Of a stretch of DNA of 64,000 nucleotides, positions 29,009 to 38,421 are shown piece by piece. Position numbers and translations under genes: made by a program. This DNA is from Deltaproteobacteria bacterium (GTDB lineage: Bacteria; Myxococcota_A; UBA9042; PHBI01). A model generated the notes under the pieces. That model did no database searches. It worked only from the letters and a program-made list of their open reading frames with translations, and had not been told where the DNA came from. Position 1 is the first letter of the stretch. Each line of letters opens with the position of its first letter. Location of the stretch: assembly GCA_011526585.1 (NCBI GenBank), contig WYBB01000115.1, positions 1 to 64,000 on the forward strand. Direction: 5' to 3'.

Positions 29009-29506
29009 TCAGTTCGAGGGCTTCGGGAACGGGAAGGGCTTGGGCTTTTCGTCCTTGGGCTTTTCGTCCTTGGGCTTTTCGACCTTGGGCTTGGGTCGGG
29101 GCGCCGGCTCGTCGTCGTCGGGAGGCGGCGGTCGCGGCGCCCCCTGACGACCAAAGCTGGCGATGCAGTGGCTGGGCACGTCGTTCCAGCGGCCGGTGAC
29201 CGCATCGACGACGAGCGGCAGGAGGAACCAGATGTCGAGGATCACCCACAGCGGCTCGATCGACGGCTCGATGGTGCAGACCTGTGAGGCATGGCCCGGC
29301 AGGTCCACCAGCACGCTCGTCGCGTGGTCGGTCGGCACCGTGACCTGGACCGGCGTTCGTCCCACGCGCTGCCCGTCGAGCTCGACCCAGGCGCCGGGCG
29401 GGCTCGAATCGATCGTGACCACCCGCTGCTCCTCGTTGAAGAGCATGCCGCACGCCGTCAGTGGGAGGAGCGAGATGAGCAGTGCGATGCGGAGGGGAGA
29501 CGGCAT
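29009..29506 (-). CDS. PEGA-domain lipoprotein with Lys/Pro-rich tail
   Basis: The 165-residue product has a lipobox (LPLTAC), one PEGA domain (about 28-80, with the SSPPGAWVELDGQRVGRTP start), a hydrophobic stretch (about 85-105) and a C-terminal tail of repeated PKDEKPK units ending PFPFPKPSN. The Pro/Lys tail could span or contact peptidoglycan. It is the first gene of a two-gene unit with the exported Lon-type protease and is divergent from the 29688 gene. Confidence 0.78.
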   Translation of the reverse strand: MPSPLRIALLISLLPLTACGMLFNEEQRVVTIDSSPPGAWVELDGQRVGRTPVQVTVPTDHATSVLVDLPGHASQVCTIEPSIEPLWVILDIWFLLPLVVDAVTGRWNDVPSHCIASFGRQGAPRPPPPDDDEPAPRPKPKVEKPKDEKPKDEKPKPFPFPKPSN

Positions 29507-29687
29507 GTCGGTTCGTCCGGGAGGGCAAGCGAACGTGTAGAGGGAGATGCTGGATAAACCTGACAGAGATTAGCGCGACTCACGTCCGACGCCAAGTTGC
29601 CCCGGGTCTCGGATCGCCGGCCGACGAGGGGCCCGGACACACGCTCGGCGCATGTGCCGGAGCGCCCGGATCGGGTATGGTCGCCGC

Positions 29688-31898
29688 ATGTGGTGGTGGC
29701 GTCGCAGGGAGCGCGTCTTCGAGGTCCTCGGCCAGCGCTTCACGCTGCCGGTGCTCGCCCTCGACCGCCCGCTCGAGCGCGCCGCGCGGGCCCGCCGCCG
29801 GCTCGGCGCGACCTGGTTCGAGGCGCTCGTCGATCCGCTGCTGCGCCCGCTGCGCTCGCCGGCGACGCGCACGCAGATCGGTTTTTCGCGGGCACATCGC
29901 GTGCTCTCCGCGCACGAGCAGATCGTCTTCCTCGCGCTCGACCACGTCGCGATCTACGACGATGCCCTGGCGCGTGCGACGCAGCACGTGGCCGAGCGCG
30001 CGCGCGCCAAGGTCGACGGCCTGCTCGCGCGCGCCGCCGAGCGCCGCCGCGTGGCCGAGCGCGCCGCCCACCTCGCGTCGCGCGTGGAGTCCCAGCTCGA
30101 GCGTGACCTCGCGCTCTTCCGCGCGCGCATCCAGGCGGTCGCCAGGGCGGCCCACCTGATGCTCACGCGCCTGGCGCGCTATCGCGGCTTCGTCCGGCAC
30201 ACCGCGCAGACGCTGGTCGAGCGCGAAGCCCAGCTCGCGGGTCGGCGCACGCTGCTCGTGCACGACGAGCACGCCTGGCACCTCGATCGCGAGCTGCGCG
30301 CCGATCGCGACTTCGCCGAGTGGCTGAGCGCGCCGGACGCGCTCTGCGCCGGGATCGAGGAGAGCCTGCGCGGGCTGGTCAAGGACCTGGAGGGGCTCGA
30401 GGCCGGCCTCTTCGCGGTGCCGGACGCGGTCGACCGCCTGCTCGACCAGGCCGAGCTCGCGGACGCCGCCCGGCTCGAGGACCCGCTGGCCGGGATCGAC
30501 GCGCCGATCCCGCAGCGCCTGCCGGGGCTCGACGACGTGCCGGTGCGCCTCGACGACGCGGACTGGGATGCGCTCGCGGCGCACGAGCTCGAGGCCGAGC
30601 TCGTCTTCGAGGCGAGCACCGTCGAGGCGCTCGGGGTCGAGGTCATCGACTGGCTCGCGCGGCAGGGCGGTGAACCGGGTGCGCAGCGGCGCACGTGCGC
30701 GACCTGCGCGAGCACGATCGTCAGCGGTGCGATGCTCGGTCGCGCACACGTCCTGTGCATGAGCTGTCGCGATCGCGCGCGCGTCGGCGGTCGCGCGTGG
30801 CTCGAGCGGGTCGGCTTCCGTCCCGTCGCGCACGGCGAAGGTCTCGTCAGCGGGCCCGTGAGCCGCGTGGTCTTCGAGTCGGTGATGGGCTGGGTCCCGA
30901 GCGCGGGGCCGGCGCACGAGCCGGTCACCGACGTGTCCTGGCACGAGGCGATCGCGTTCTGCAACGCGCTGTCCGTGCGGGAGTCGCGGCCGCTCGCCTA
31001 CAAGATCGGTCGCAGCCACACGCGCTGGCTGCGCACGGACGCGCCGCGCACCGGCTGGCGTCTTCCCGACGCGCCGCCCGAAGCCCTCGGCGACCTGCGC
31101 GAGTGGCTCTGGGGTGGCGCGGACGAGGCACCGAGCGAGCGCCTCGGCCCCGGGCTCCGCCGCATCGCGGCGCCATCGGGCGCGACGCGCGCGACCGCCG
31201 AGGCCCGCGAAGGGGATGTCGGCTTCCGGGTCCATTGCGATCGCGATACGCCGGCGGCGCTCGCCGCTCCGACCCCGTCGTCGCGGCCCCCACGCGCAGC
31301 GCGCGCCAGGAAGAGCCCACGCGTCGCACCGCCGCGCGCGACTCGCCCGGCGCTGTCGCCGACCGCGCGGCGCCGGCGCGTGCAGCTCGTGGCCTTCGGC
31401 GCCCTGATCGCGACCGCGGCGACGACGGTCGCGCTCGACGGCGCCGGGATCTTCCGAGGGAGCGCGCCGCGCCCTGCGTCGCCGCGCGTCGACCCGGCGA
31501 CCCCGCCGCGCGACCCGGCGAGCGAGGCTCCGCCGGCGCCGCCCGCACCTGCGCCCGTCGAGAGCCCCGGAGATCAAGCGCGCCAGGAGGCCGAGATCGC
31601 GATCGTGCGCGGCTACTCCGCGCGCGCCGCCAAGGACCGCAAAGCGGCGCGTGCCTTCTTCGAGGAGGCGCTCGCGCTCGCGCCCGAGCAGCTCGACGCG
31701 CGCGACGAGGCCGCGCGCGAGGCCGCCTTCGCCCGGGATCACACCGCCGCCTTCGCGCACCTCGACGCGCTCATCGGTGCGCGCGAGCGTGAGGTCGCGG
31801 TCGCGCTCCTCGAGCGAGCGCTCGTCGAGCCCGAGCTCGCGCGCCTGAGGCGCGACCCACGCTGGAAGGTCGTCGCGCGCGCGCTGAAGAAGCCCTGA
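29688..31898 (+). CDS. Membrane protein with zinc finger and degenerate FGE-type domain
   Basis: The 736-residue product has a long helical, Arg/Ala-rich N-terminal part (about 1-330), a two-CxxC zinc finger (CATC near 336, CMSC near 358), a domain resembling formylglycine-generating-enzyme/SUMF1 folds (VSWHEAIAFCNALS near 422, then GWRLPDAPPEALGDLREWLWGG), a Pro-rich linker, one membrane helix (about 565-588) and a C-terminal TPR-like tail. The FGE catalytic cysteine pair is not obvious, so it is probably a binding module. The start is the ATG before WWWRRRERVFEV. Confidence 0.7.
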   Translation: MWWWRRRERVFEVLGQRFTLPVLALDRPLERAARARRRLGATWFEALVDPLLRPLRSPATRTQIGFSRAHRVLSAHEQIVFLALDHVAIYDDALARATQHVAERARAKVDGLLARAAERRRVAERAAHLASRVESQLERDLALFRARIQAVARAAHLMLTRLARYRGFVRHTAQTLVEREAQLAGRRTLLVHDEHAWHLDRELRADRDFAEWLSAPDALCAGIEESLRGLVKDLEGLEAGLFAVPDAVDRLLDQAELADAARLEDPLAGIDAPIPQRLPGLDDVPVRLDDADWDALAAHELEAELVFEASTVEALGVEVIDWLARQGGEPGAQRRTCATCASTIVSGAMLGRAHVLCMSCRDRARVGGRAWLERVGFRPVAHGEGLVSGPVSRVVFESVMGWVPSAGPAHEPVTDVSWHEAIAFCNALSVRESRPLAYKIGRSHTRWLRTDAPRTGWRLPDAPPEALGDLREWLWGGADEAPSERLGPGLRRIAAPSGATRATAEAREGDVGFRVHCDRDTPAALAAPTPSSRPPRAARARKSPRVAPPRATRPALSPTARRRRVQLVAFGALIATAATTVALDGAGIFRGSAPRPASPRVDPATPPRDPASEAPPAPPAPAPVESPGDQARQEAEIAIVRGYSARAAKDRKAARAFFEEALALAPEQLDARDEAAREAAFARDHTAAFAHLDALIGAREREVAVALLERALVEPELARLRRDPRWKVVARALKKP

Positions 31899-32003
31899 GT
31901 CGGTTCGCTCGCCCCCTCCTCCGGGTACGGCCTCGAAAGCGAGCGCTTGCGTTGGCGGGCGGATGTGTGGTCGAATCGCCCCTGGTCGGTCACCGAGGTC
32001 GTC

Positions 32004-33530
32004 ATGTCCAACGTCGCGTCACAACCGCCGTCTCCGACCACGTCTGAAACCACGACGTCCGCGCCGAGCTCGGCGCCGGGCACGAGCGGCTCGACGTCGC
32101 GCGGGGTTCAGCTCAAGCGCACCCTCGCGGGCCACGGCCACGACGTGCAGATGGCCATGCTCGCCCCCGGTCCGCGCCCGGTACAGCGCAAGGGCGGCGC
32201 CGAGGACACCGATGCGGTGCACGCCGCGGCGGCGCACGGCGTCGCCAGCGGCGGCGGGTCCTTGCCGTTCGGCTCGCAGATCCAGCAGAGCTTCGGCCGC
32301 CACGACGTCGGCAGCATCCAGGCGCACACCGGCGGCGCCGCCAAGGAGGCCAGCAGCGCCATGGGTGCGTCGGCCTACGCCAGCGGCGACCACGTCGCCT
32401 TCGGTGACGCTCCCGACCTCCACACGGCGGCTCACGAGGCCGCGCACGTCGTCCAGCAGCGCGCCGGCGTCTCGCTCCAGGGCGGCGTCGGCAAGTCCGG
32501 CGACTCGTACGAGCAGCACGCGGACGCGGTCGCGGACGCGGTGGTGCAGGGCAAATCGGCCGAGCCGATCCTCGATCAGATGGCCGGCGGCGGAGGCGAC
32601 AAGGGCGTGCAGCGGCGCTCGGTGCAGCGCACCACCACGCCGCCGACCACCCCGACGGTGCCGCCCAAGCCGACCACCGACGCCGAGTATCAGGCCCTGG
32701 CCGGCTACTGGGCCTTCGAGGCCAACGTCACGAGCTTCGGTCTGCCGGCGTCGTTGGCGCTGTCGTGCTGGAAGAACGCGATGGACCAGCTCTACACCAA
32801 CACCGCTCATTACGAGGCGATCAAGGGCGACTCCGCGGCGGTGCTCGCCTGGGTCGACTCGGATCCGGCCCGCGCCGGATTCCAGCGCATGGCCGATGCG
32901 CTGCTCGCCGCCAAGCCGCTCGACACCTCCAAGTCCTACGCCCTCTGGTCGGGCAAGCCGTCGCAGAACTACGCCGAGGCGCAAGGTCATCAGGTGCTCG
33001 AGAGCACCCACCTCGGCAAGCTCTTCGACAACGTGCGCATCGTGTTCAACGAGTGGAACGTGTGCAAGACGCTGTGGCGGGCGATCTCGGACGTGTACGC
33101 GCGCCAGATCGGCACGATCATGGAAGGCAAGAAGATCCAGGTCTACCAGCGCAAGAAGGGCGACATCTTCGCCGAGGTCGAGTCGGTCGCGCTCCAGGAG
33201 GTCGGGCAGACCAGCGGCATCCCGCCGCAGTACCAGTTCCATCCGCTCACCACCGTCGGCTGCTTCGGCGGCGAGTGGGACTACGAGAAGCCCTACGCCA
33301 ACAACGAGTGGCGCAAGGATCTCACCGCCGCCGCGGGCGGTGACCAGGCGCGCGCCAAGACGGCCGCCGAGGCGGAGGGCGTGCGGATCTTCGACTACTC
33401 CGACACGGTGCCGGTGTCCGCGCTCCAGGATCAGGGCGCCAAGGGCAGCGCCGCCGAAGCCGGCGCGGTGATCGACACGCACAACGCCAACGTGCTGGCG
33501 GGCTGCCAGCGCGCCCAGGCCGCGCTCTGA
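32004..33530 (+). CDS. DUF4157 (eCIS core) protein
   Basis: The 508-residue protein has a disordered Ser/Thr/Pro N-terminus, a leader-like segment [22 protein letters not shown] (about 35-56), then a DUF4157 domain with HEAAH at 144-148 in the usual [15 protein letters not shown] context, then an unrecognised 300-residue C-terminal region that should carry the effector or cargo activity. DUF4157 proteins are strongly associated with extracellular contractile injection systems (phage-tail-like particles), where they are loaded as cargo. No particle structural genes are in this window. The leader recurs in two other proteins here. A second gene follows after 37 bases. Confidence 0.85.
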   Translation: MSNVASQPPSPTTSETTTSAPSSAPGTSGSTSRGVQLKRTLAGHGHDVQMAMLAPGPRPVQRKGGAEDTDAVHAAAAHGVASGGGSLPFGSQIQQSFGRHDVGSIQAHTGGAAKEASSAMGASAYASGDHVAFGDAPDLHTAAHEAAHVVQQRAGVSLQGGVGKSGDSYEQHADAVADAVVQGKSAEPILDQMAGGGGDKGVQRRSVQRTTTPPTTPTVPPKPTTDAEYQALAGYWAFEANVTSFGLPASLALSCWKNAMDQLYTNTAHYEAIKGDSAAVLAWVDSDPARAGFQRMADALLAAKPLDTSKSYALWSGKPSQNYAEAQGHQVLESTHLGKLFDNVRIVFNEWNVCKTLWRAISDVYARQIGTIMEGKKIQVYQRKKGDIFAEVESVALQEVGQTSGIPPQYQFHPLTTVGCFGGEWDYEKPYANNEWRKDLTAAAGGDQARAKTAAEAEGVRIFDYSDTVPVSALQDQGAKGSAAEAGAVIDTHNANVLAGCQRAQAAL

Positions 33531-33567
33531 GCGACGTTGCCGCGGGTGAACGAGGGAGGTTAGCTCC

Positions 33568-34455
33568 ATGACCATGCGCGCCTTCAGTACCCAACCGCTG
33601 TGGGACGCGCTCGAGACGCAAGGCCTGGGGCGCGGCGACGAGCATCATCGCGCGTTCGCGGGGATGGACCAGGCGGCGCGCGACGAGTTCGCCGACGAGG
33701 CGGCCGCCGAGCTGGCGCAGGGCTCGAGCGACCCGCGCCTGGTCGAGCTGCTGGCGTTGGTGGGCACCCCACGCGCCTTCGCGGCGGTCGATCGGGCGCT
33801 CTCCGGGCCGTCGCTGGTCGCCACCGCCGCGGCGCGTGCGCTGTGGAAGGCGGTGAAGGACGCGCGCGCGCTGCCGGTGCTGGCGGGCGTGGCGCGCGTC
33901 GGGGTGCCGCTGGCCGTCGAGGCCGCCGTGCCCGGCCTCCTCGAGATCGGCTCGGCGGATGCGCTCGAGGTGGTGGCCGAGGTGATCGGCGCGACCGACG
34001 CCGCGGCGCAAACGCTCGCCATCGATCTCCTGTTCGGGCACCTCGGGCTCGAGCGCTACGATCGCATCGCCACCGGCCCGGTCTGGCGACTGCGCCTGGG
34101 GCTGACCTCGCGCTTCGAGTCGGTGCGGCGCGCCTCGCTCGAGCGGCTGCGCGAGATCATCGCGCTGCGGCTGGCGAACGCGGACGACGACGCGCTCGGC
34201 ATCGTGGCGAGCGAGCAGGAGCTGAGCCCCGACATGCTGAAGCTGGTGCGCGCGGTGCGCGATCCGACGCAGCCGTTCGATCCGTCGGCGCTCGACGCGG
34301 TCCAGGGCGACGAGCGCGCCTGGGCCGTCGACCTGGCGATGAAGGCGCTCGAGCGCGGCGAGGCGCGGGGCGAGGCGGCGCTCGTGCGGCTCGGCGGAGC
34401 GCGCGCCGACCTGGCGCTGGCCGACCATCGCGCCGCTCGCGTCCGTCCGAGCTGA
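33568..34455 (+). CDS. HEAT/armadillo-like helical repeat protein, partner of the DUF4157 gene
   Basis: A 295-residue, almost all-helical protein with a repeat pattern typical of HEAT-type repeats (regular Ala/Leu spacing through about 45-200) and no catalytic motif. GAGGGAGG precedes the ATG with an 8-base gap. It starts 37 bases after the DUF4157 gene on the same strand, so it is probably a dedicated chaperone, adaptor or immunity partner. That role is inferred from position only. Confidence 0.65.
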   Translation: MTMRAFSTQPLWDALETQGLGRGDEHHRAFAGMDQAARDEFADEAAAELAQGSSDPRLVELLALVGTPRAFAAVDRALSGPSLVATAAARALWKAVKDARALPVLAGVARVGVPLAVEAAVPGLLEIGSADALEVVAEVIGATDAAAQTLAIDLLFGHLGLERYDRIATGPVWRLRLGLTSRFESVRRASLERLREIIALRLANADDDALGIVASEQELSPDMLKLVRAVRDPTQPFDPSALDAVQGDERAWAVDLAMKALERGEARGEAALVRLGGARADLALADHRAARVRPS

Positions 34456-34482
34456 CCTACCGGCGGGCGTCGCGGCGTCGGT

Positions 34483-34800
34483 TCAATATCCCGGCACGCC
34501 GTCCGGGTAGTAGTACCAGGTGTCGCTGCGGGGGTCGTAGTACTCCCAGCGGCCCTCGTAGTGGTAGACCGGGCGCGACTCGTAGACGACGTAGCGGTGG
34601 CCGCAGTGGTGATGGTGATGGTGGTGGTCGTGCCACGAGAGCACCATCGCGGTCACGGCGACGACGGTGGCGACCTCGACCGCGCCACGGAAGAGCTCCC
34701 AGCCGTAGCGGTTGCAGCCGGTGCTGGTCGTCGCGAGCAGCGCGCCGAGCGAGAGCCCCAAGACGAGTCCGCGAGCGCGTGTGATGAGAGCGGAAGCCAT
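34483..34800 (-). CDS. His-rich lipoprotein
   Basis: The 105-residue product has a signal peptide with TSTGC at the lipidation site, a short hydrophobic stretch (about 40-54), then HDHHHHHHHCGH (57-68) and a Tyr/Trp-rich C-terminus (YYDPRSDTWYYYP). The His run with neighbouring Cys and Asp is a plausible metal-binding segment for Zn, Ni or Cu at the outer side of the membrane. No homology to a named family is visible. Confidence 0.7.
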   Translation of the reverse strand: MASALITRARGLVLGLSLGALLATTSTGCNRYGWELFRGAVEVATVVAVTAMVLSWHDHHHHHHHCGHRYVVYESRPVYHYEGRWEYYDPRSDTWYYYPDGVPGY

Positions 34801-34847
34801 CGTGCACCTCCAGGCGAAGGCACATGACGATCGTCAGCTCGGAGGAT

Positions 34848-37800
34848 TCACGCGCGATCGCGGTGGCGCCGGGCCAGCACGACGAGGAGCGCGAGCAGGG
34901 CGGCCCAGAGCGGATTGGGCGCGGCGCGGCAGCCGTCGTCCGCGGGCGCGCGCGGATCGGGCTCGCTGGTTTCGAGCGCATCGGCCGCGTGGGACTCGGC
35001 CGCTGGTTCGGGCTCGGGCTCGGGCTCTTCGGCCTCGGGGCCGGGCTCGAGCTCGACGGACTCCGCCTCGGTCGGCTCGGGCTCGACCGGCTCGGGCTCG
35101 AACGGCTCGGGCATGGGCTCGACCGGCTCGGGCTCGGCCGCGCCGAGCTCCTCGCCGGGGCCATCGTCGAGCTCGACCTCCTCGACCGGCGGCTCGGCGA
35201 TCTCGATGAGCTCGGCCTCTTCGGTCGGCTCGCTCTCGTCGACCTCTTCGGGGGTGGGCTCGGCGGTGGCCTCCGGGCCGGGCTCACCGCCGTCGTCGCG
35301 GAAGACCGCGAAGGTGCGCTCGGCAACGACGCGCTCGTCCTCGGCGATCGCTCTGACTACGAGAGGGCCCTCGAGGCGGGGCGTGACGATCAGATCGTAG
35401 CGCGCGAGGCCGTTGTACAGGTCCGCGCTCTCGGCGGTGATCGGCTCGGTCTCCGCCCCCTCGACCACGAGCCTGAAGCGCACGTCGCTGCCGAGGCCGC
35501 GCCCGTCGGGCCCGTGCGGCACGAAGCGGATCACCACCGCCTGGTCGAGGTGCGGATCGCCGGGCGATGTCACGAGGAGGCCGCCGCTCAATGCTCGGCG
35601 CGGGCTCGCCCGCTCGACGAGCGGCACCGTGCAGGTGATCGGATCGATCTGGCCGGGCAGGCGCAAGCTGATGGTGCCGACGCCCGCGACCTCGCCAGCG
35701 CGGACTGGTACGAGCCAGCCGCCGGCGCTCTCGACCAGCGCCATGCGCAGCACGGTGACGCCCTGGGCCTCGACCACCGGGCGGACCCCGTAGGTCCGCA
35801 TGCGCACACCCTCGGCGTCGAAGAGCTGGATGAGCAGGCTGCCGCGGTCGTGGCCGTCGGCGACGAGGCGCGCTTCGGAGACGGCGCAGCGCGAACGCTC
35901 GACCGAGACGACCGAGGCGAGCGGGCGGTGGGGGGCCAGGTGCGCCACGTAGCGCGGACCGAACCAGGGCTCGTCGTCGACGGTGACCTCGAGGCGGGCG
36001 CCGTCGTGCAGGACGGCGTGCGGGATGCTGAGCGCGATCATCGTCGACTCGTTCGCGCGGCCGACGTCGCGCGCGGGCAGGCCGTCGACGAGCAGGCCGA
36101 TCGCCTCGAGCGGCAGCGTGCTGACCCGACCATTGGCGTCGACCGGGCGCACGCGCAGTCGCGCGACCTGAAAGGAGGTCTCGGTGTGGTCGATGTGCAG
36201 ATCGCGCACGACGAGCTCGGAGCGTGTGGGTGACGCGGCGCCCGCGACCTCGAGCGCGAACGAGGTCTCGCCGGTGCTGCGCGTGAGCACGAGCTCGGCC
36301 GGGCCGGTGACGGTGGGGGTCAGCGTCGCGTGATGCACGTCGTCGCTCAGCGGCGACAACGGCGCGGGCGCCGAATCGCCGATGTGCACCGAGGCGAGCG
36401 GGTCGGGCGTCGGCTGACGCAGATAGACCGAGAGCGGGCGGCCGACGATCGGGGTCGGCGGGTCGATCCAGAGCTCGACCTCCTGGTCCGGGTCCGGGCG
36501 CTCGAGGCGCACCTGCGCGCCGAGGGGGTGCTCGTCGTCGGCGAGCAGCGTGAGCCGTGCCTGCGCGGCGGTGAGCGTGAGCGGCCAGCGCCAGTGGTGC
36601 GCGCCCAGCGTCTCGCGCGCGCCGAGCTCGACCCCGTGGCCCACCGGCGTCACCGTCTCGGGCGGCGCGAGGTGCGCGCCGAGATCGATCGTGAGCGCGG
36701 TCGGGGAGGCGACGAGCCAGGCGGGCTCCATGACGCGCGTCGAGCGCGCGCTATCGACGGCGAGCGCCTGCAGGTAGCCGCTGGGCCAGCGCACCTGCCC
36801 CGTCAGGGTGAGGCCGGCGCGATCGCAGGGCGGCGGCAGGGTGATTTCGACCCGGCCGAGATCGGCGTTGCCGTAGTCGCCGCCGGCGATCACGTGGCGC
36901 GTCTGCGCGGCGCCCTCGCAACCGAGGGTGACGACGGCGCCGGCCGCGCCGGGCGCGGTGGCGCTCGGCACGAGCTCGAGGATGGTCGGCGGTGGAGGCA
37001 GCGTGGTGTCGCGCAGGATCGAGATCCCGCCGTGGATGTGCACGGCGATGATCTCGGGGCGCTCGTCGCCGTCGATGTCGGCGAAGGCGAAGTCGCGCAT
37101 GGAGGATTGGGGCACGGCGAAGGCCTCGCCGGGAGGTTGGGCGACGAGGCGGCCGGCGGCGTCGGCCCTGAGCCAGGGCGACTGCATCTCCGGGCCGTTG
37201 CCGATGAAGTCGGCGGCGGGCAGGGAGCCGGCGGCGACGAGCAGGTCGAGGCGGCCGTCGCGGTCGAGGTCGAGGGCGCGCGCGGTCCACGTGGCGAGGT
37301 TGCGGTCGGCGGCGAAGCGCAGGTCGAGGCCGCGGGCGGGGCCGGCGTCGACGAAGCGGCCGGAGGGGTCGAGCTCGAAGAGGAGGGTCTCGCCGATGTT
37401 GGTGATGAAGAAGTCGAGGCGCCCATTCTGATCGAGGTCGGCGATCGCCATGCCCATGCCGTAGACCGGGGCGACGAGCCCGCGCTCGCGCGCGACCTCG
37501 CGCCAGAGCGGGAGCCCGGTGGCGTCGTCGCGCCCTTCGTCGAGCCAGAGCTCGGTCGCGCCGGTGAACTGGGTGAAGTCGTTGATGGTGACGAGGTCGA
37601 GGTCGAGGTCGTCGTCGAGGTCGAAGGCGAGCGTGACGAACGAGCACCCGCGGGTGCCGGCGAGGCCGGTGAGCGCGGTGACGTCGCGGAAGTGTCCGGT
37701 GCCGTCGTTTTCGAGCACGAGGTTGTCGTGGCAGAGGTGCATCGGGAACTCGGTGCGCTCGATGTAGCGGGCGAGCAGCAGGTCGAGGTCGCGGTCGCCG

Positions 37801-38276
37801 TCGAGGTCGACCGCGGTCGCGGTGAAGGTCCAGCCGGGCAGGCTCGGCAGGCGCGCGGCGGTGGCGTGGACGAGCTTGTCGCCGACGTTTTCGAAGAGGC
37901 GGTCGCCGCTGTCGAGCGCGTAGAAGACATCGAGGTCGCCGTCGCCGTCCATGTCGAAGAGGGTGTGCCCGTAGCCGATCCCGACGGCGCCGTCGGTCCA
38001 CTCGGGGGCGGCGCGGAAGGTGGCGCCATCGCGCAGGTAGACGGTGAGGCCGCGGTAGGGATCGGTGACGACCAGGTCGATGGCGGAGTCGCCGTCGAGG
38101 TCGGTCGCGGTGACGCCGGCGACGAGGGTGCGCGGGGCGGTGGCGCCGAGCGCGCCGATCGGCAGGCCGAGCGCGGGGCCGAGGTCCTCGAAGCGCTCGG
38201 CGCGCGCGGCGCGCGGCGAGGCGAGGGCGAACGCGAGGAGGAGCGCGAGGAGCGCGGCCTTGGAGGCGGAGCACAT
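34848..38276 (-). CDS. FG-GAP/VCBS-repeat surface protein with MYXO-CTERM-like anchor
   Basis: The 1142-residue product has a signal peptide (CSASKAALLALLLAFALAS), then seven FG-GAP-type calcium-binding repeats with motifs such as DLDGDSAIDL, DMDGDGDLDV and DLDRDGRLDL (about 45-420), followed by beta-sandwich regions. The C-terminus is an E/P-rich repeat region (about 1010-1110) and then GCRAAPNPLWAALLALLVVLARRHR, shaped like the MYXO-CTERM anchor (Cys, hydrophobic helix, basic tail). The order suggests a calcium-dependent beta-propeller exposed at the cell surface with a wall-spanning acidic stalk. The start is the ATG at 38276. Confidence 0.87.
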   Translation of the reverse strand: MCSASKAALLALLLAFALASPRAARAERFEDLGPALGLPIGALGATAPRTLVAGVTATDLDGDSAIDLVVTDPYRGLTVYLRDGATFRAAPEWTDGAVGIGYGHTLFDMDGDGDLDVFYALDSGDRLFENVGDKLVHATAARLPSLPGWTFTATAVDLDGDRDLDLLLARYIERTEFPMHLCHDNLVLENDGTGHFRDVTALTGLAGTRGCSFVTLAFDLDDDLDLDLVTINDFTQFTGATELWLDEGRDDATGLPLWREVARERGLVAPVYGMGMAIADLDQNGRLDFFITNIGETLLFELDPSGRFVDAGPARGLDLRFAADRNLATWTARALDLDRDGRLDLLVAAGSLPAADFIGNGPEMQSPWLRADAAGRLVAQPPGEAFAVPQSSMRDFAFADIDGDERPEIIAVHIHGGISILRDTTLPPPPTILELVPSATAPGAAGAVVTLGCEGAAQTRHVIAGGDYGNADLGRVEITLPPPCDRAGLTLTGQVRWPSGYLQALAVDSARSTRVMEPAWLVASPTALTIDLGAHLAPPETVTPVGHGVELGARETLGAHHWRWPLTLTAAQARLTLLADDEHPLGAQVRLERPDPDQEVELWIDPPTPIVGRPLSVYLRQPTPDPLASVHIGDSAPAPLSPLSDDVHHATLTPTVTGPAELVLTRSTGETSFALEVAGAASPTRSELVVRDLHIDHTETSFQVARLRVRPVDANGRVSTLPLEAIGLLVDGLPARDVGRANESTMIALSIPHAVLHDGARLEVTVDDEPWFGPRYVAHLAPHRPLASVVSVERSRCAVSEARLVADGHDRGSLLIQLFDAEGVRMRTYGVRPVVEAQGVTVLRMALVESAGGWLVPVRAGEVAGVGTISLRLPGQIDPITCTVPLVERASPRRALSGGLLVTSPGDPHLDQAVVIRFVPHGPDGRGLGSDVRFRLVVEGAETEPITAESADLYNGLARYDLIVTPRLEGPLVVRAIAEDERVVAERTFAVFRDDGGEPGPEATAEPTPEEVDESEPTEEAELIEIAEPPVEEVELDDGPGEELGAAEPEPVEPMPEPFEPEPVEPEPTEAESVELEPGPEAEEPEPEPEPAAESHAADALETSEPDPRAPADDGCRAAPNPLWAALLALLVVLARRHRDRA

Positions 38277-38421
38277 GCGCTGAGAGCATGCCGGCCGGGC
38301 GGACGGGATGCAATCGGGAGCGCCTGAGATCTGGTCGGGAGCGCATGGTCCGGGGTGCGTCGGCGACGTTGTCACGACCCCGATGTGGAGGTTCATGCGC
38401 CCGGTGGTCCGCCTCGTCGGA

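Noticed and set aside
36330..38327. Long plus-strand frames antisense to the FG-GAP protein
   Set aside because: Their composition mirrors the Asp-rich repeats of the true gene; no domains.
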